Source: Bacteroidales bacterium (lineage in GTDB: Bacteria; Bacteroidota; Bacteroidia; Bacteroidales; UBA932). Taken from it: 59,171 bases of DNA. Shown piece by piece: positions 1 through 8,420 of this stretch; position 1 is the stretch's first letter, and each line of letters opens with the position of its first letter. A program made the position numbers and the translations under genes. Under the pieces are notes generated by a model, which ran no database searches, was not told the DNA's origin, and saw nothing but the letters and a program-made list of their open reading frames with translations. The DNA is taken from the NCBI GenBank assembly GCA_016291185.1, contig JAEFAI010000014.1:1-59171 (forward strand), written 5' to 3'.

Positions 1-1
1 C

Positions 2-3000
2 AAGCGCTGGGGCCTGGCCATGAGCACGGCCGACCTGGGCGAGGTGGTGCGCTATTTCTCGGCCGAGGGGCGCGACCCTTCCGAGACCGAGCTGCGCATC
101 CTGGACACCTACTGGAGCGACCACTGCCGCCACACGACCTTCACCACCGAACTGACCGGCGTGAAGGTGGAGGACTCCTTCGTGAAGGAGGAGATCGAGG
201 CGGAATACCGCGAGTTCCTCGACGTGCGCAGGGAGCTCGGCCGCGAGCACAAGAGCCTCTGCCTGATGGAACTCGCGACGATCGGAGCGCGGGTGCTCCG
301 CCGCCGCGGCCTGCTGGACGACATGGAACAGAGCGAGGAGAACAATGCCTGCAGCATCTACGTGGACGTGGACGTGGACGGCCGCCCGGAGAAGTGGCTG
401 CTGATGTTCAAGAACGAGACGCACAACCATCCTACCGAGATCGAACCTTTCGGCGGCGCCGCCACCTGCCTGGGCGGAGCCATCCGCGACCCGCTGTCCG
501 GCCGTGCCTACGTGTACCAGGCGATGCGTGTGACGGGTGCGGGCGACATCAACGCCGCCGTGAAGGACACCCTGCCCGGCAAGCTCCCGCAGCGGCTGAT
601 CAGCCGCAAGGCGGCCGCGGGCTACTCCAGCTACGGCAACCAGATCGGCCTGGCCACCACGCACGTCCGGGAAATCTATCATCCCGGCTATACCGCCAAG
701 CGCCTGGAAGTGGGCGCCGTGGTGGGTGCGGTGAAGGCGGAGAACGTGCGCCGCGAAAGCCCCGCGCCGGGCGACGTGATCCTGCTGCTGGGCGGCCGCA
801 CGGGCCGCGACGGCATCGGCGGTGCCACCGGCTCCTCCAAGGAGCACACGGGCGCCTCGCTCGAGACTTGCGGCAGCGAGGTTCAGAAGGGCAACGCCCC
901 GGAGGAGCGTAAGCTCCAGCGGCTCTTCCGCCGCCCGGACGTGACGCGCCTCATTAAGAAATCGAACGACTTCGGCGCTGGCGGCGTGAGTGTCGCCATC
1001 GGCGAACTGGCCCCCGGCCTGGATATCTACCTGGACCGCGTGCCGACCAAATACAGCGGCCTGAACGCCACCGAGCTCGCCATCAGCGAGTCCCAGGAAC
1101 GCATGGCCGTGGTGGTGGAAGCCAAGGACCGTGCGGCCTTCGAGGCCCTCTGCGGCGAGGAGAACGTCGAGGTGACGCACGTCGCCGACGTGACGGACCG
1201 CGGCCGCATGCGCATGAGCTACCACGGGCAGACGGTCGCCGACCTCTCCCGCGAGTTCATCGACAGCGCCGGTGCGAAGCACTATTCCAAGGCGGTCATC
1301 GGGGCCGTCGAGGACATTGACCCGTTCCGTCGCGAGCCGGCGGGCGAGACCCTGAAAGAGAAGATGGTCGCGACCCTGTCCGACCCCAACGTGGCCTCCC
1401 AGAAGGGCCTCGTGGAGATGTTTGACTCCACGATCGGCCGCTCCACGGTGCTCATGCCTTACGGCGGCGCCCTGCAGGCCACGGAGACGCAGGTGTCCGT
1501 GCAGAAGCTTCCCGCCGACGGCTACACCGACACGGCGAGCATGATGGCCTTCGGCTACGACCCGTTCCTGTCGAGCTGGAGTCCGTACCACGGTGCCGCG
1601 TATGCGGTGGTGGACGCCTGCGCGAAGGTCGTCGCCGCGGGCGGCGAATGGTCGGGCATGCGTTTCTCCTACCAGGAGTACTTCGAGCGCATGACGGCCG
1701 ACCCGCACAGCTGGGGCAAGCCGCTCTCCGCGCTGCTCGGCGCGCTCAAGATGCAGCTCGCCTTCGGCCTGCCGTCCATCGGCGGCAAGGACTCGATGAG
1801 CGGCACCTTCGAGCACATCAGCGTGCCGCCCACCCTGATCGCCTTCGGCGTGACGACGGTGGACGCCCGGCGCGTCATCTCCCCGGAACTCAAATGGGAG
1901 GGCAACAAGCTCTACCTCATCAAACATACCCCGCTCTCCAACCGCATGCCGGATACGGAGCAGCTGAAGGCCAACTGGGACTTCGTCCACGAGCAGATCG
2001 CCACAGGCAACGTGGTGTCCGCCTGGGCCCTGGGCCGCGGCGGTGTGGCGGAAGGTCTCTCCAAGATGGCCTTCGGCAACCTCTTCGGCGTGAACGTCAA
2101 GCTGGACGAGCGCCAGCTCTTCGACCTCGGCTACGGCTCCATCCTCGTGGAGGCGGAAGAGGCGCTGGACTTCCCGCAGGCTATTCTGCTCGGCGAGGTC
2201 ACGCCCGGCGAGGACGGCCTGCTGCGCATCGACGGCGAGCGCATCTCGATCGACCGCCTGATGGAGGCGAACGCCGGCAAGTACGCGAAAGTCTATCCGG
2301 CTCGCGTCCCTGCTGCGCATACCAAGATGCTGAATGTCAAGGCGGAAGGGAAGTATGAAGCCCCTTCCTGGAAGGGTGCTCCCGTCGACAAACCGCTGGT
2401 TTATATTCCGGTCTTCCCGGGCACGAACTGCGACTACGACACTGCCAAGGCGTTCCGCCGGGCAGGTGCCGACGTGCAGTTCGGCGTGTTCCGCAACCTC
2501 ACGGGCGCGGACGTGCTCAGCTCCATCGACGAGATGGCGCATGCGATTGACGGCTGCCAGATCCTCATGCTCGCGGGCGGCTTCTCCGCCGGCGACGAGC
2601 CGGACGGCAGCGGCAAGTTCATCGCCAATGTGCTCAACAACGCCCGCGTGGCGCAGGCCATCGAGGGCCTGCTGGAGCGCGGCGGCCTTATCCTGGGCAT
2701 CTGCAACGGCTTCCAGGCGCTCGTCAAGAGCGGCCTGCTGCCCTACGGCCACCTCGGGATGGTCACGCACGAGAGCCCGACCCTGTTCCGCAACGACATC
2801 AACCGCCACATCTCCCAGATGGTCACGACGCGTGTCGCCACGACCCGCTCGCCCTGGCTCGCCGGCATGAACATCGGCGACCTGCACACCATCGCAGTCA
2901 GCCACGGCGAGGGCAAGTTCATGGTGTCCGAGGCGCTGGCGAAGGAGCTCTTCGCCAAGGGTCAGGTGGCCTTCCAGTATGTGGATCCCTTCTCCGAGGA

Positions 3001-3196
3001 GGTCACGATGGAGGCGCCGTACAACCCGAACGGCTCCTACTACGCCATCGAGGGCATCGTCAGCCCGAACGGCCAGATCCTCGGCAAGATGGGGCACACG
3101 GAGCGCTGGGAGCCCAACGTGTTCAAGAACATCGAGGAAGAGCTGTACCAGCCGCTCTTCGACAACGCCGTGAAATATTTCAAGAAAAACCAATAA
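2..3196 (+). CDS. purL: Phosphoribosylformylglycinamidine synthase, large single-chain type (5' partial)
   Basis: This enzyme converts FGAR, glutamine and ATP to FGAM in step 4 of purine synthesis. The frame is open from base 2 and begins inside the linker region (KRWGLAM, then DTYWSDHCRHTTF), so the N-terminus lies outside the window; 1064 residues are visible of a protein usually near 1,230-1,300. The synthase part carries FKNETHNHPTEIEPFGGAAT. The C-terminal glutaminase domain shows VFPGTNCDYD, the nucleophile Cys in GICNGFQ (about residue 901 of the visible part) and HGEGKF. It is followed after 4 bases by purC, so it belongs to the same operon. No anomaly is seen in the visible part. Confidence 0.97.
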   Translation, partial: KRWGLAMSTADLGEVVRYFSAEGRDPSETELRILDTYWSDHCRHTTFTTELTGVKVEDSFVKEEIEAEYREFLDVRRELGREHKSLCLMELATIGARVLRRRGLLDDMEQSEENNACSIYVDVDVDGRPEKWLLMFKNETHNHPTEIEPFGGAATCLGGAIRDPLSGRAYVYQAMRVTGAGDINAAVKDTLPGKLPQRLISRKAAAGYSSYGNQIGLATTHVREIYHPGYTAKRLEVGAVVGAVKAENVRRESPAPGDVILLLGGRTGRDGIGGATGSSKEHTGASLETCGSEVQKGNAPEERKLQRLFRRPDVTRLIKKSNDFGAGGVSVAIGELAPGLDIYLDRVPTKYSGLNATELAISESQERMAVVVEAKDRAAFEALCGEENVEVTHVADVTDRGRMRMSYHGQTVADLSREFIDSAGAKHYSKAVIGAVEDIDPFRREPAGETLKEKMVATLSDPNVASQKGLVEMFDSTIGRSTVLMPYGGALQATETQVSVQKLPADGYTDTASMMAFGYDPFLSSWSPYHGAAYAVVDACAKVVAAGGEWSGMRFSYQEYFERMTADPHSWGKPLSALLGALKMQLAFGLPSIGGKDSMSGTFEHISVPPTLIAFGVTTVDARRVISPELKWEGNKLYLIKHTPLSNRMPDTEQLKANWDFVHEQIATGNVVSAWALGRGGVAEGLSKMAFGNLFGVNVKLDERQLFDLGYGSILVEAEEALDFPQAILLGEVTPGEDGLLRIDGERISIDRLMEANAGKYAKVYPARVPAAHTKMLNVKAEGKYEAPSWKGAPVDKPLVYIPVFPGTNCDYDTAKAFRRAGADVQFGVFRNLTGADVLSSIDEMAHAIDGCQILMLAGGFSAGDEPDGSGKFIANVLNNARVAQAIEGLLERGGLILGICNGFQALVKSGLLPYGHLGMVTHESPTLFRNDINRHISQMVTTRVATTRSPWLAGMNIGDLHTIAVSHGEGKFMVSEALAKELFAKGQVAFQYVDPFSEEVTMEAPYNPNGSYYAIEGIVSPNGQILGKMGHTERWEPNVFKNIEEELYQPLFDNAVKYFKKNQ

Positions 3197-3200
3197 TACC

Positions 3201-3920
3201 ATGAAGAAAGGAGCACTGATCTTCGAAGGCAACGAGAAGCAGGTCTTTGCGACCGACCATCCCGACGAGGTCATTTTCCGTTACAAAGATGTGACGGTCG
3301 CCTACAACAACGTGAAGCGGGCCCGCTTCATCGGGAAGGGCGCCCTGGATAACCAGATCTCGGGTATCCTGCTGGACTACCTGAACAAGAATGGCGTGGA
3401 GACCCATTTCATCCGTCTGTTCGGCGATCAGGAGCAGCTCTGCCGCAAGATTGAGATCATTCCTCTGCAGGTGGTGGTGCACAACCGCATTGCCGGCTCG
3501 CTCTCTTACCGCCTCGGTGTGCCGGAGGGCTACCGCCATGCCAACACCATCGTGGATCTCCGCTTCAACAGCGACGAGCTTGACGATCCGCTCATCAACC
3601 GCGACCACGCCGTCGCGCTCGGCCTGGCTACCTACCAGGAGCTGGACCTGATGTACAACACGGCCCGCAAGGTGAACGACCTGCTCAAGCCCCTTTTCCA
3701 CAAGGCCGGCATCGAGCTGGTGGACATGAAGATCGAGTTCGGCCGGGCTTCCGACACGGGCGCGATCATCATCTCCGACGAGATCAGTCCGGACACCTGC
3801 CGCCTCTGGGACGAGGCCACGGGCGAGCGGATGGACAAAGACCGTTTCCGCCTGGACCTGAGCCGTGTGGTGGAGAGCTATACCAATGTGTTGAACCGTT
3901 TGAAAAAAGTAACAGAATAA
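3201..3920 (+). CDS. purC: SAICAR synthase
   Basis: PurC ligates aspartate to CAIR with ATP to give SAICAR. The 239-residue length is normal for the family. It opens with KGALIFEGNEKQVFATDHPD, a variant of the usual KGKAK-ATP-binding start, and contains the family stretch RIAGSLSYRLG and the ATP/Mg region LVDMKIEFGR followed by ISDEISPDTCRLWD, which is strongly diagnostic. The ATG at 3201 lies 4 bases after purL, and purF starts 1 base after its stop, so translation is probably coupled. purE, purK and purB are not in the window. Confidence 0.97.
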   Translation: MKKGALIFEGNEKQVFATDHPDEVIFRYKDVTVAYNNVKRARFIGKGALDNQISGILLDYLNKNGVETHFIRLFGDQEQLCRKIEIIPLQVVVHNRIAGSLSYRLGVPEGYRHANTIVDLRFNSDELDDPLINRDHAVALGLATYQELDLMYNTARKVNDLLKPLFHKAGIELVDMKIEFGRASDTGAIIISDEISPDTCRLWDEATGERMDKDRFRLDLSRVVESYTNVLNRLKKVTE

Positions 3921-3921
3921 T

Positions 3922-5283
3922 ATGGGCGTACTTGCTGTATATGGCGTGCCGAGTGCATCGACCTATATCTATTACGGACTGCACAACCTTCAGCACCGTG
4001 GCCAGGAAGGCGGCGGCATCATCACCTTCGACTCGAAGGGCGAGAGCCACCGTTACCGCGGCCAGGGCCTGCTGAGCGAGATCTTTACCAACGGCGAGCT
4101 GAACCACCTGCCCGGCAAGATCGGCATCGGCAGCGTCAAGTATGCCAACGCCTCCAAGGGCGGCCTGGACAACGTGGAGCCGCTGTTCTTCCGCCATCAT
4201 TCCGGAGACTTCGCCATCGCGGGGGAGGGCAACCTTATCAACGCCCGCCAGATTGCGATGTATCTGGAGCGGCACGGATCCATCTTCCAGACCGACACCG
4301 ATAGCGAACTGCTGGCGAACCTGATCAAGAAGGGTCGGACCAAGGAGGACCGCATCACGACCATCGTCAAGGCCCTGAACATGATCGAGGGCGGCTTCAC
4401 CTTTGTGATCATGACCAAGAACCGCATCTACGCCGCGCGCGACAAGTACGGCATCAAGCCCCTCTGCATCGGCAAGCTGGGCGACGGCTACGTGGTCAGC
4501 AGCGAGTCCTGCGCCTTCGAGATCATGGGTGCGCAGTTCATCCGCGACGTTCAGCCCGGCGAGATTGTCTCGATGGACAATCACGGCCTGCGGAGCACGA
4601 CCTATTCGCACTTCAACCGCCACCGTATGTGCGCGATGGAATATATCTACTTCGCCCGTCCGGACAGCGACATCGACGGCTGTAACGTCCACGCTTACCG
4701 CAAGGAAGCCGGCCGGCGCCTCTATCGCGAGAATCCGGTCGAGGCCGACATCGTGGTGGGTGTGCCCGAATCCAGCCTCAGCGCGGCGATGGGCTTCGCC
4801 GAGGAGAGCGGCATCCCTTACGAGATGGGCCTTGTGAAGCACAAATACGTGGGCCGCACCTTCATCCAGCCGGTCCAGTCGCTTCGCGAACTGGGCGTGA
4901 AGATGAAGCTCTCGCCGGTGCGGAGCATCGTGGCCGGCAAGCGCGTGGTGCTGGTGGACGACTCGATCGTCCGCGGTACGACCTCGCTCAAGATCGTCAA
5001 GATGCTGCGCGAAGCCGGCGCCACGGAAGTGCACGTCCGCATCGCCAGCCCGATGATGAAGTACACCTGCCACTACGGCGTGGATACCTCCACTCCGGAG
5101 GAGCTCCTCTGCTCCCACCGCACGCTGGAGGAGGCCCGTCAGGTGCTCGGCGCCGACTCCCTGGGCTACCTCAGCCCGGAGTCCACGCGCGAATCCTGCT
5201 TCGGCTGCGCAGATCCCTGCCAGGCGTGCTTCACGGGTGAGTACCCGACGCTTCTGTATGAAGAAATGATTGAAAACGACTAA
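3922..5283 (+). CDS. purF: Amidophosphoribosyltransferase with degenerate glutaminase site
   Basis: PurF normally makes phosphoribosylamine from PRPP and glutamine. The 453 residues align end to end with the Bacillus-type enzyme. The PRPP loop VVLVDDSIVRGTTS is intact, and the four cysteines expected for a Fe-S cluster are visible (RMCAMEYIYF, KYTCHYGVDTST, and the pair in CADPCQACFTGEYP). The N-terminus reads MGVLAVYGV where the family has (E)CGVFGI-G, so the nucleophilic Cys is absent. The usual HVRY(S/A)T reads SVKYANAS, and AHNGNL reads AGEGNL. The glutaminase half therefore looks inactive and the enzyme may use free ammonia or a partner glutaminase (inference). No upstream in-frame Cys start exists. 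Spacing places it firmly in the operon. Confidence 0.93.
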   Translation: MGVLAVYGVPSASTYIYYGLHNLQHRGQEGGGIITFDSKGESHRYRGQGLLSEIFTNGELNHLPGKIGIGSVKYANASKGGLDNVEPLFFRHHSGDFAIAGEGNLINARQIAMYLERHGSIFQTDTDSELLANLIKKGRTKEDRITTIVKALNMIEGGFTFVIMTKNRIYAARDKYGIKPLCIGKLGDGYVVSSESCAFEIMGAQFIRDVQPGEIVSMDNHGLRSTTYSHFNRHRMCAMEYIYFARPDSDIDGCNVHAYRKEAGRRLYRENPVEADIVVGVPESSLSAAMGFAEESGIPYEMGLVKHKYVGRTFIQPVQSLRELGVKMKLSPVRSIVAGKRVVLVDDSIVRGTTSLKIVKMLREAGATEVHVRIASPMMKYTCHYGVDTSTPEELLCSHRTLEEARQVLGADSLGYLSPESTRESCFGCADPCQACFTGEYPTLLYEEMIEND

Positions 5284-5292
5284 AAAAGAGAT

Positions 5293-6324
5293 ATGGCACA
5301 ATCTTACGAAAAAGCAGGCGTGAACCTGGAAGCGGGCTACGAGGTGGTCCGCCGCATCAAGCAGCACGTCGCCTCCACGGCCCGTCCGGGCTCGATGGGC
5401 GGCATCGGATCGTTCGGCGGCATGTTCGACCTCGCTTCGCTCGGCTACAAGGAGCCGGTCCTGGTGAGCGGCACCGACGGCGTGGGCACCAAGCTCAAGA
5501 TCGCTTTCGCGATGGACAAGCACGACACCATCGGCATCGACGCGGTGGCCATGTGCGTCAACGACGTGCTCGCGCAGGGCGCCGAGCCGCTCTTCTTCCT
5601 CGACTACGTGGCGCTGGGCCACAACGTCCCCGCGAAGGTGGAAGCCATCGTCGCCGGCGTGGCCGAAGGCTGCCGGCAGGCGGGCTGCGCCCTGGTGGGC
5701 GGCGAGACGGCCGAGATGCCGGGTATGTACGAGGGCGACGAGTACGACATCGCCGGCTTCACGACGGGCGTCGTCGAGAAGAGCAAGCTCATCGACGGCA
5801 CGAAGGTGAAGGTGGGCGACGTCCTGGTGGGCATCGCCTCCAGCGGCGTGCACTCCAACGGCTTCAGCCTGGTGCGCAAAATCGTCGCGGACAGCGGTCA
5901 TGCTTTCTCCGACGCGATTCCCGAATTCGGCGGCCGCACCCTCGGCGAGGTCCTGCTGACCCCGACGCGCATCTATGTCAAGCAGGTGCTGGACGTCATC
6001 CGCCAGTGCGGCGTGCATGGCGTGGCGCACATCACCGGCGGCGGCTTCGACGAGAACATTCCCCGTATCCTGCAGGAAGGCCAGGGCCTCGAGATCGTCG
6101 AGGGCAGCTGGGAGATCCTCCCGGTCTTCAAGATGCTGGAGAAGTGGGGCGGTGTCGCGCACCGCGAGATGTTCAACATCTTCAATATGGGTGTCGGCAT
6201 GGTGCTGGCCCTCGACGCCTCCGAGGCGGACAAGGCCATCAGCATCCTGGCGTCCCACGGCGAGAAGGCTTCCGTCATCGGTAAGGTCACGGACAAGCCG
6301 GGTGTCAACATCATCCTGAAATGA
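5293..6324 (+). CDS. purM: Phosphoribosylformylglycinamidine cyclo-ligase (AIR synthetase)
   Basis: PurM closes the imidazole ring, turning FGAM to AIR with ATP. The 343-residue length is typical. Diagnostic segments include [60 protein letters not shown] and [15 protein letters not shown]. It starts 9 bases after purF, and its last 4 bases (ATGA) overlap the start of purN, which suggests coupled translation. Nothing unusual is seen. Confidence 0.97.
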   Translation: MAQSYEKAGVNLEAGYEVVRRIKQHVASTARPGSMGGIGSFGGMFDLASLGYKEPVLVSGTDGVGTKLKIAFAMDKHDTIGIDAVAMCVNDVLAQGAEPLFFLDYVALGHNVPAKVEAIVAGVAEGCRQAGCALVGGETAEMPGMYEGDEYDIAGFTTGVVEKSKLIDGTKVKVGDVLVGIASSGVHSNGFSLVRKIVADSGHAFSDAIPEFGGRTLGEVLLTPTRIYVKQVLDVIRQCGVHGVAHITGGGFDENIPRILQEGQGLEIVEGSWEILPVFKMLEKWGGVAHREMFNIFNMGVGMVLALDASEADKAISILASHGEKASVIGKVTDKPGVNIILK

Positions 6325-6887
6325 AAAAGTTAGCGGTATTCGCCAGCGGTTCCGGGACCAACTTCGAGGCCATCGCCCAGGCTTGCGCCGATGGGCGGCT
6401 GGACGCCGAGGTGGCCCTGATGGTCTGCGACAAGCCGGGAGCCGCCGTGGTGGCGCGTGCCGAGCGTTTCGGCATCCCGAGCTTCGTGGCCAGCCCGAAG
6501 GAGTTCCCCTCCAAGGAGGACTTCGAGCGGGAGGTGATCCGCCGGATGGATGCCGCGGGCATCGATCTCGTCTGCCTGGCGGGCTATATGCGCATCATCA
6601 CCGATGTGCTGCTGGAGGCCTATGGCGGCCGCATCATCAACATTCACCCCTCGCTGCTGCCGGCCTTCAAGGGCGCGCACGCGGTGGAGCAGGCGGTCTC
6701 GTACGGCGTCAAGGTGTACGGCATCTCCATCCATTGGGTGAACGGCGATCTGGACGGCGGCAAAATTATCGCCCAGCGGGCCTTTGAATACGACGGCGAC
6801 GACCCCGAGGAAGTGCACCGCCTCGGCCAGAAGATCGAGCATCAATTATACGTGGAAACCATACAGAAATTATTGAAACAAATATGA
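6321..6887 (+). CDS. purN: Phosphoribosylglycinamide formyltransferase
   Basis: PurN moves a formyl group from 10-formyl-THF to GAR. The 188 residues include the GAR-binding loop [12 protein letters not shown] near the start, the catalytic Asn and His in [13 protein letters not shown], and the catalytic Asp region in [11 protein letters not shown]. The gene overlaps purM by 4 bases upstream and purH by 4 bases downstream. Its cofactor can be regenerated by the FolD domain fused to PurD two genes on. Confidence 0.95.
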   Translation: MKKLAVFASGSGTNFEAIAQACADGRLDAEVALMVCDKPGAAVVARAERFGIPSFVASPKEFPSKEDFEREVIRRMDAAGIDLVCLAGYMRIITDVLLEAYGGRIINIHPSLLPAFKGAHAVEQAVSYGVKVYGISIHWVNGDLDGGKIIAQRAFEYDGDDPEEVHRLGQKIEHQLYVETIQKLLKQI

Positions 6888-8416
6888 GAGCGTTAGTCAG
6901 TGTAAGCGACAAGACCGGGCTCGTGCCGTTCGTGCAGGGGCTCCAGGCATTGGGTTGGACCATCATTGCCACGGGCGGCACGCAGAAGCTGCTGGAGAGC
7001 AGCGGCGTGAAGACCGTGGGCATCAGCGAAGTCACGGGCTTCCCCGAGATTCTCGACGGCCGGGTGAAGACCCTGCATCCGAAGGTACACGGCGGCATCC
7101 TCGCGCGCCGCGACCTGCCTGCCCACATGCAGACGCTTGCCGAGCAGGGGATCGAGACCATCGACCTCGTGTGCGTGAACCTTTATCCTTTCCGTCAGAC
7201 CATCGCCAAGGAAGGCGTGTCGATGGAGGATGCCATCGAGAACATCGACATCGGCGGCCCGTCGATGGTGCGCAGCGCCGCCAAGAACTGGCGCGATGTG
7301 ACCATCGTCTGCGATCCGGCGGACTATGACCGCGTGCTGGACGAGCTCCGCGCGAACGGCAAGACCTCCGACCAGACGCGCCTGCAGCTCTCCGCCAAGG
7401 CCTATACCCACACGGCCGAATACGATATGTGCATCTCTTCCTGGATGCGCAAGCAGGCCGGCCTGAACGAGAAGCTCTTCCTCGAGTACGATCTCAAGCA
7501 GGGCCTCCGCTACGGTGAGAACCCTCACCAGGCTGCGAAGTTCTACGCTGCGATGGAGCCGGCCCCGTATTCCCTCGCCTTCGCGAAGCAGATCCAGGGC
7601 AAGGAGCTCTCTTACAACAATATCCAGGATGCCAACGCGGCCCTGAACGTGCTGCGCGACTTCTCCGACAAGCCTTTCTGCGTGGCGCTCAAGCACATGA
7701 ACCCGTGCGGCGCGGCGGTCGGGCAGACCATCGAGCAGGCCTGGCAGGCCGCTTACGAGGCTGACAAAGTCAGTATCTACGGCGGCATCGTGGGTGTGAA
7801 CCGCGAGCTCACCGCCGAGGTGGCTCTCGGGATGAAGCCCATTTTCCTCGAAATCGTGATCGCCCCGTCCTTCACCCCGGAGGCGCTGGAGATCCTCTCC
7901 GCGAAGAAGAACCTCCGCGTGCTGGAGGTGCCGATGGCCCCCGAGGCCCAGGCCCCGATGCAGTACGTCGGCGTGAACGGCGGCATGCTCGCCCAGCAGC
8001 TCGACACGGCCGTGGAGCAGGTCAAACCGGAGATGTGCGTGACGAAGGTCCAGCCTACGGCGGACCAGATGGCCGACCTCGACTTCGGCTGGCGCATCGT
8101 CAAGCACATCAAGTCCAACGCCATTGCCGTGGTGCGCGACAACCACACCATCGGCGTGGGTGCGGGCCAGACCAATCGCGTCGGCTCCGCCGAGATCGCG
8201 CTGGAGCAGGCCAAGGCGGCCGGATTCACCGAGGGGCTCATCCTCGCGTCCGACGGCTTCCTGCCCTTCGACGACACCGTGGCCCTGGCTGCGAAGTACG
8301 GCGTGACCGCCATCGTGCAGCCGGGCGGCAGCATCCGCGACGAGGATGCGATCAAGAAGGCCGACGAGCTCGGCATTACGATGCTCTTCACCGGAATTAG
8401 ACATTTCAAGCATTAG
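6884..8416 (+). CDS. purH: Bifunctional AICAR transformylase / IMP cyclohydrolase
   Basis: PurH carries out the last two steps to IMP. The N-terminal MGS-like cyclohydrolase domain (about residues 1-195) starts [15 protein letters not shown] and contains KTLHPKVHGGIL. The C-terminal transformylase domain contains YGENPHQAA and KHMNPCGAAV, and ends with the purine-binding stretch ASDGFLPFDDTV. The 510-residue length is usual. It overlaps purN by the ATGA motif, and the purD-folD fusion follows after 4 bases. Confidence 0.97.
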   Translation: MRALVSVSDKTGLVPFVQGLQALGWTIIATGGTQKLLESSGVKTVGISEVTGFPEILDGRVKTLHPKVHGGILARRDLPAHMQTLAEQGIETIDLVCVNLYPFRQTIAKEGVSMEDAIENIDIGGPSMVRSAAKNWRDVTIVCDPADYDRVLDELRANGKTSDQTRLQLSAKAYTHTAEYDMCISSWMRKQAGLNEKLFLEYDLKQGLRYGENPHQAAKFYAAMEPAPYSLAFAKQIQGKELSYNNIQDANAALNVLRDFSDKPFCVALKHMNPCGAAVGQTIEQAWQAAYEADKVSIYGGIVGVNRELTAEVALGMKPIFLEIVIAPSFTPEALEILSAKKNLRVLEVPMAPEAQAPMQYVGVNGGMLAQQLDTAVEQVKPEMCVTKVQPTADQMADLDFGWRIVKHIKSNAIAVVRDNHTIGVGAGQTNRVGSAEIALEQAKAAGFTEGLILASDGFLPFDDTVALAAKYGVTAIVQPGGSIRDEDAIKKADELGITMLFTGIRHFKH

Positions 8417-8420
8417 TCCT

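Noticed and set aside
3784..6258. Very long minus-strand frames opposite the purine genes (for example 824 codons)
   Set aside because: Shadow frames caused by high GC at third positions; they are His- and Asp-rich and overlap strongly recognised genes.
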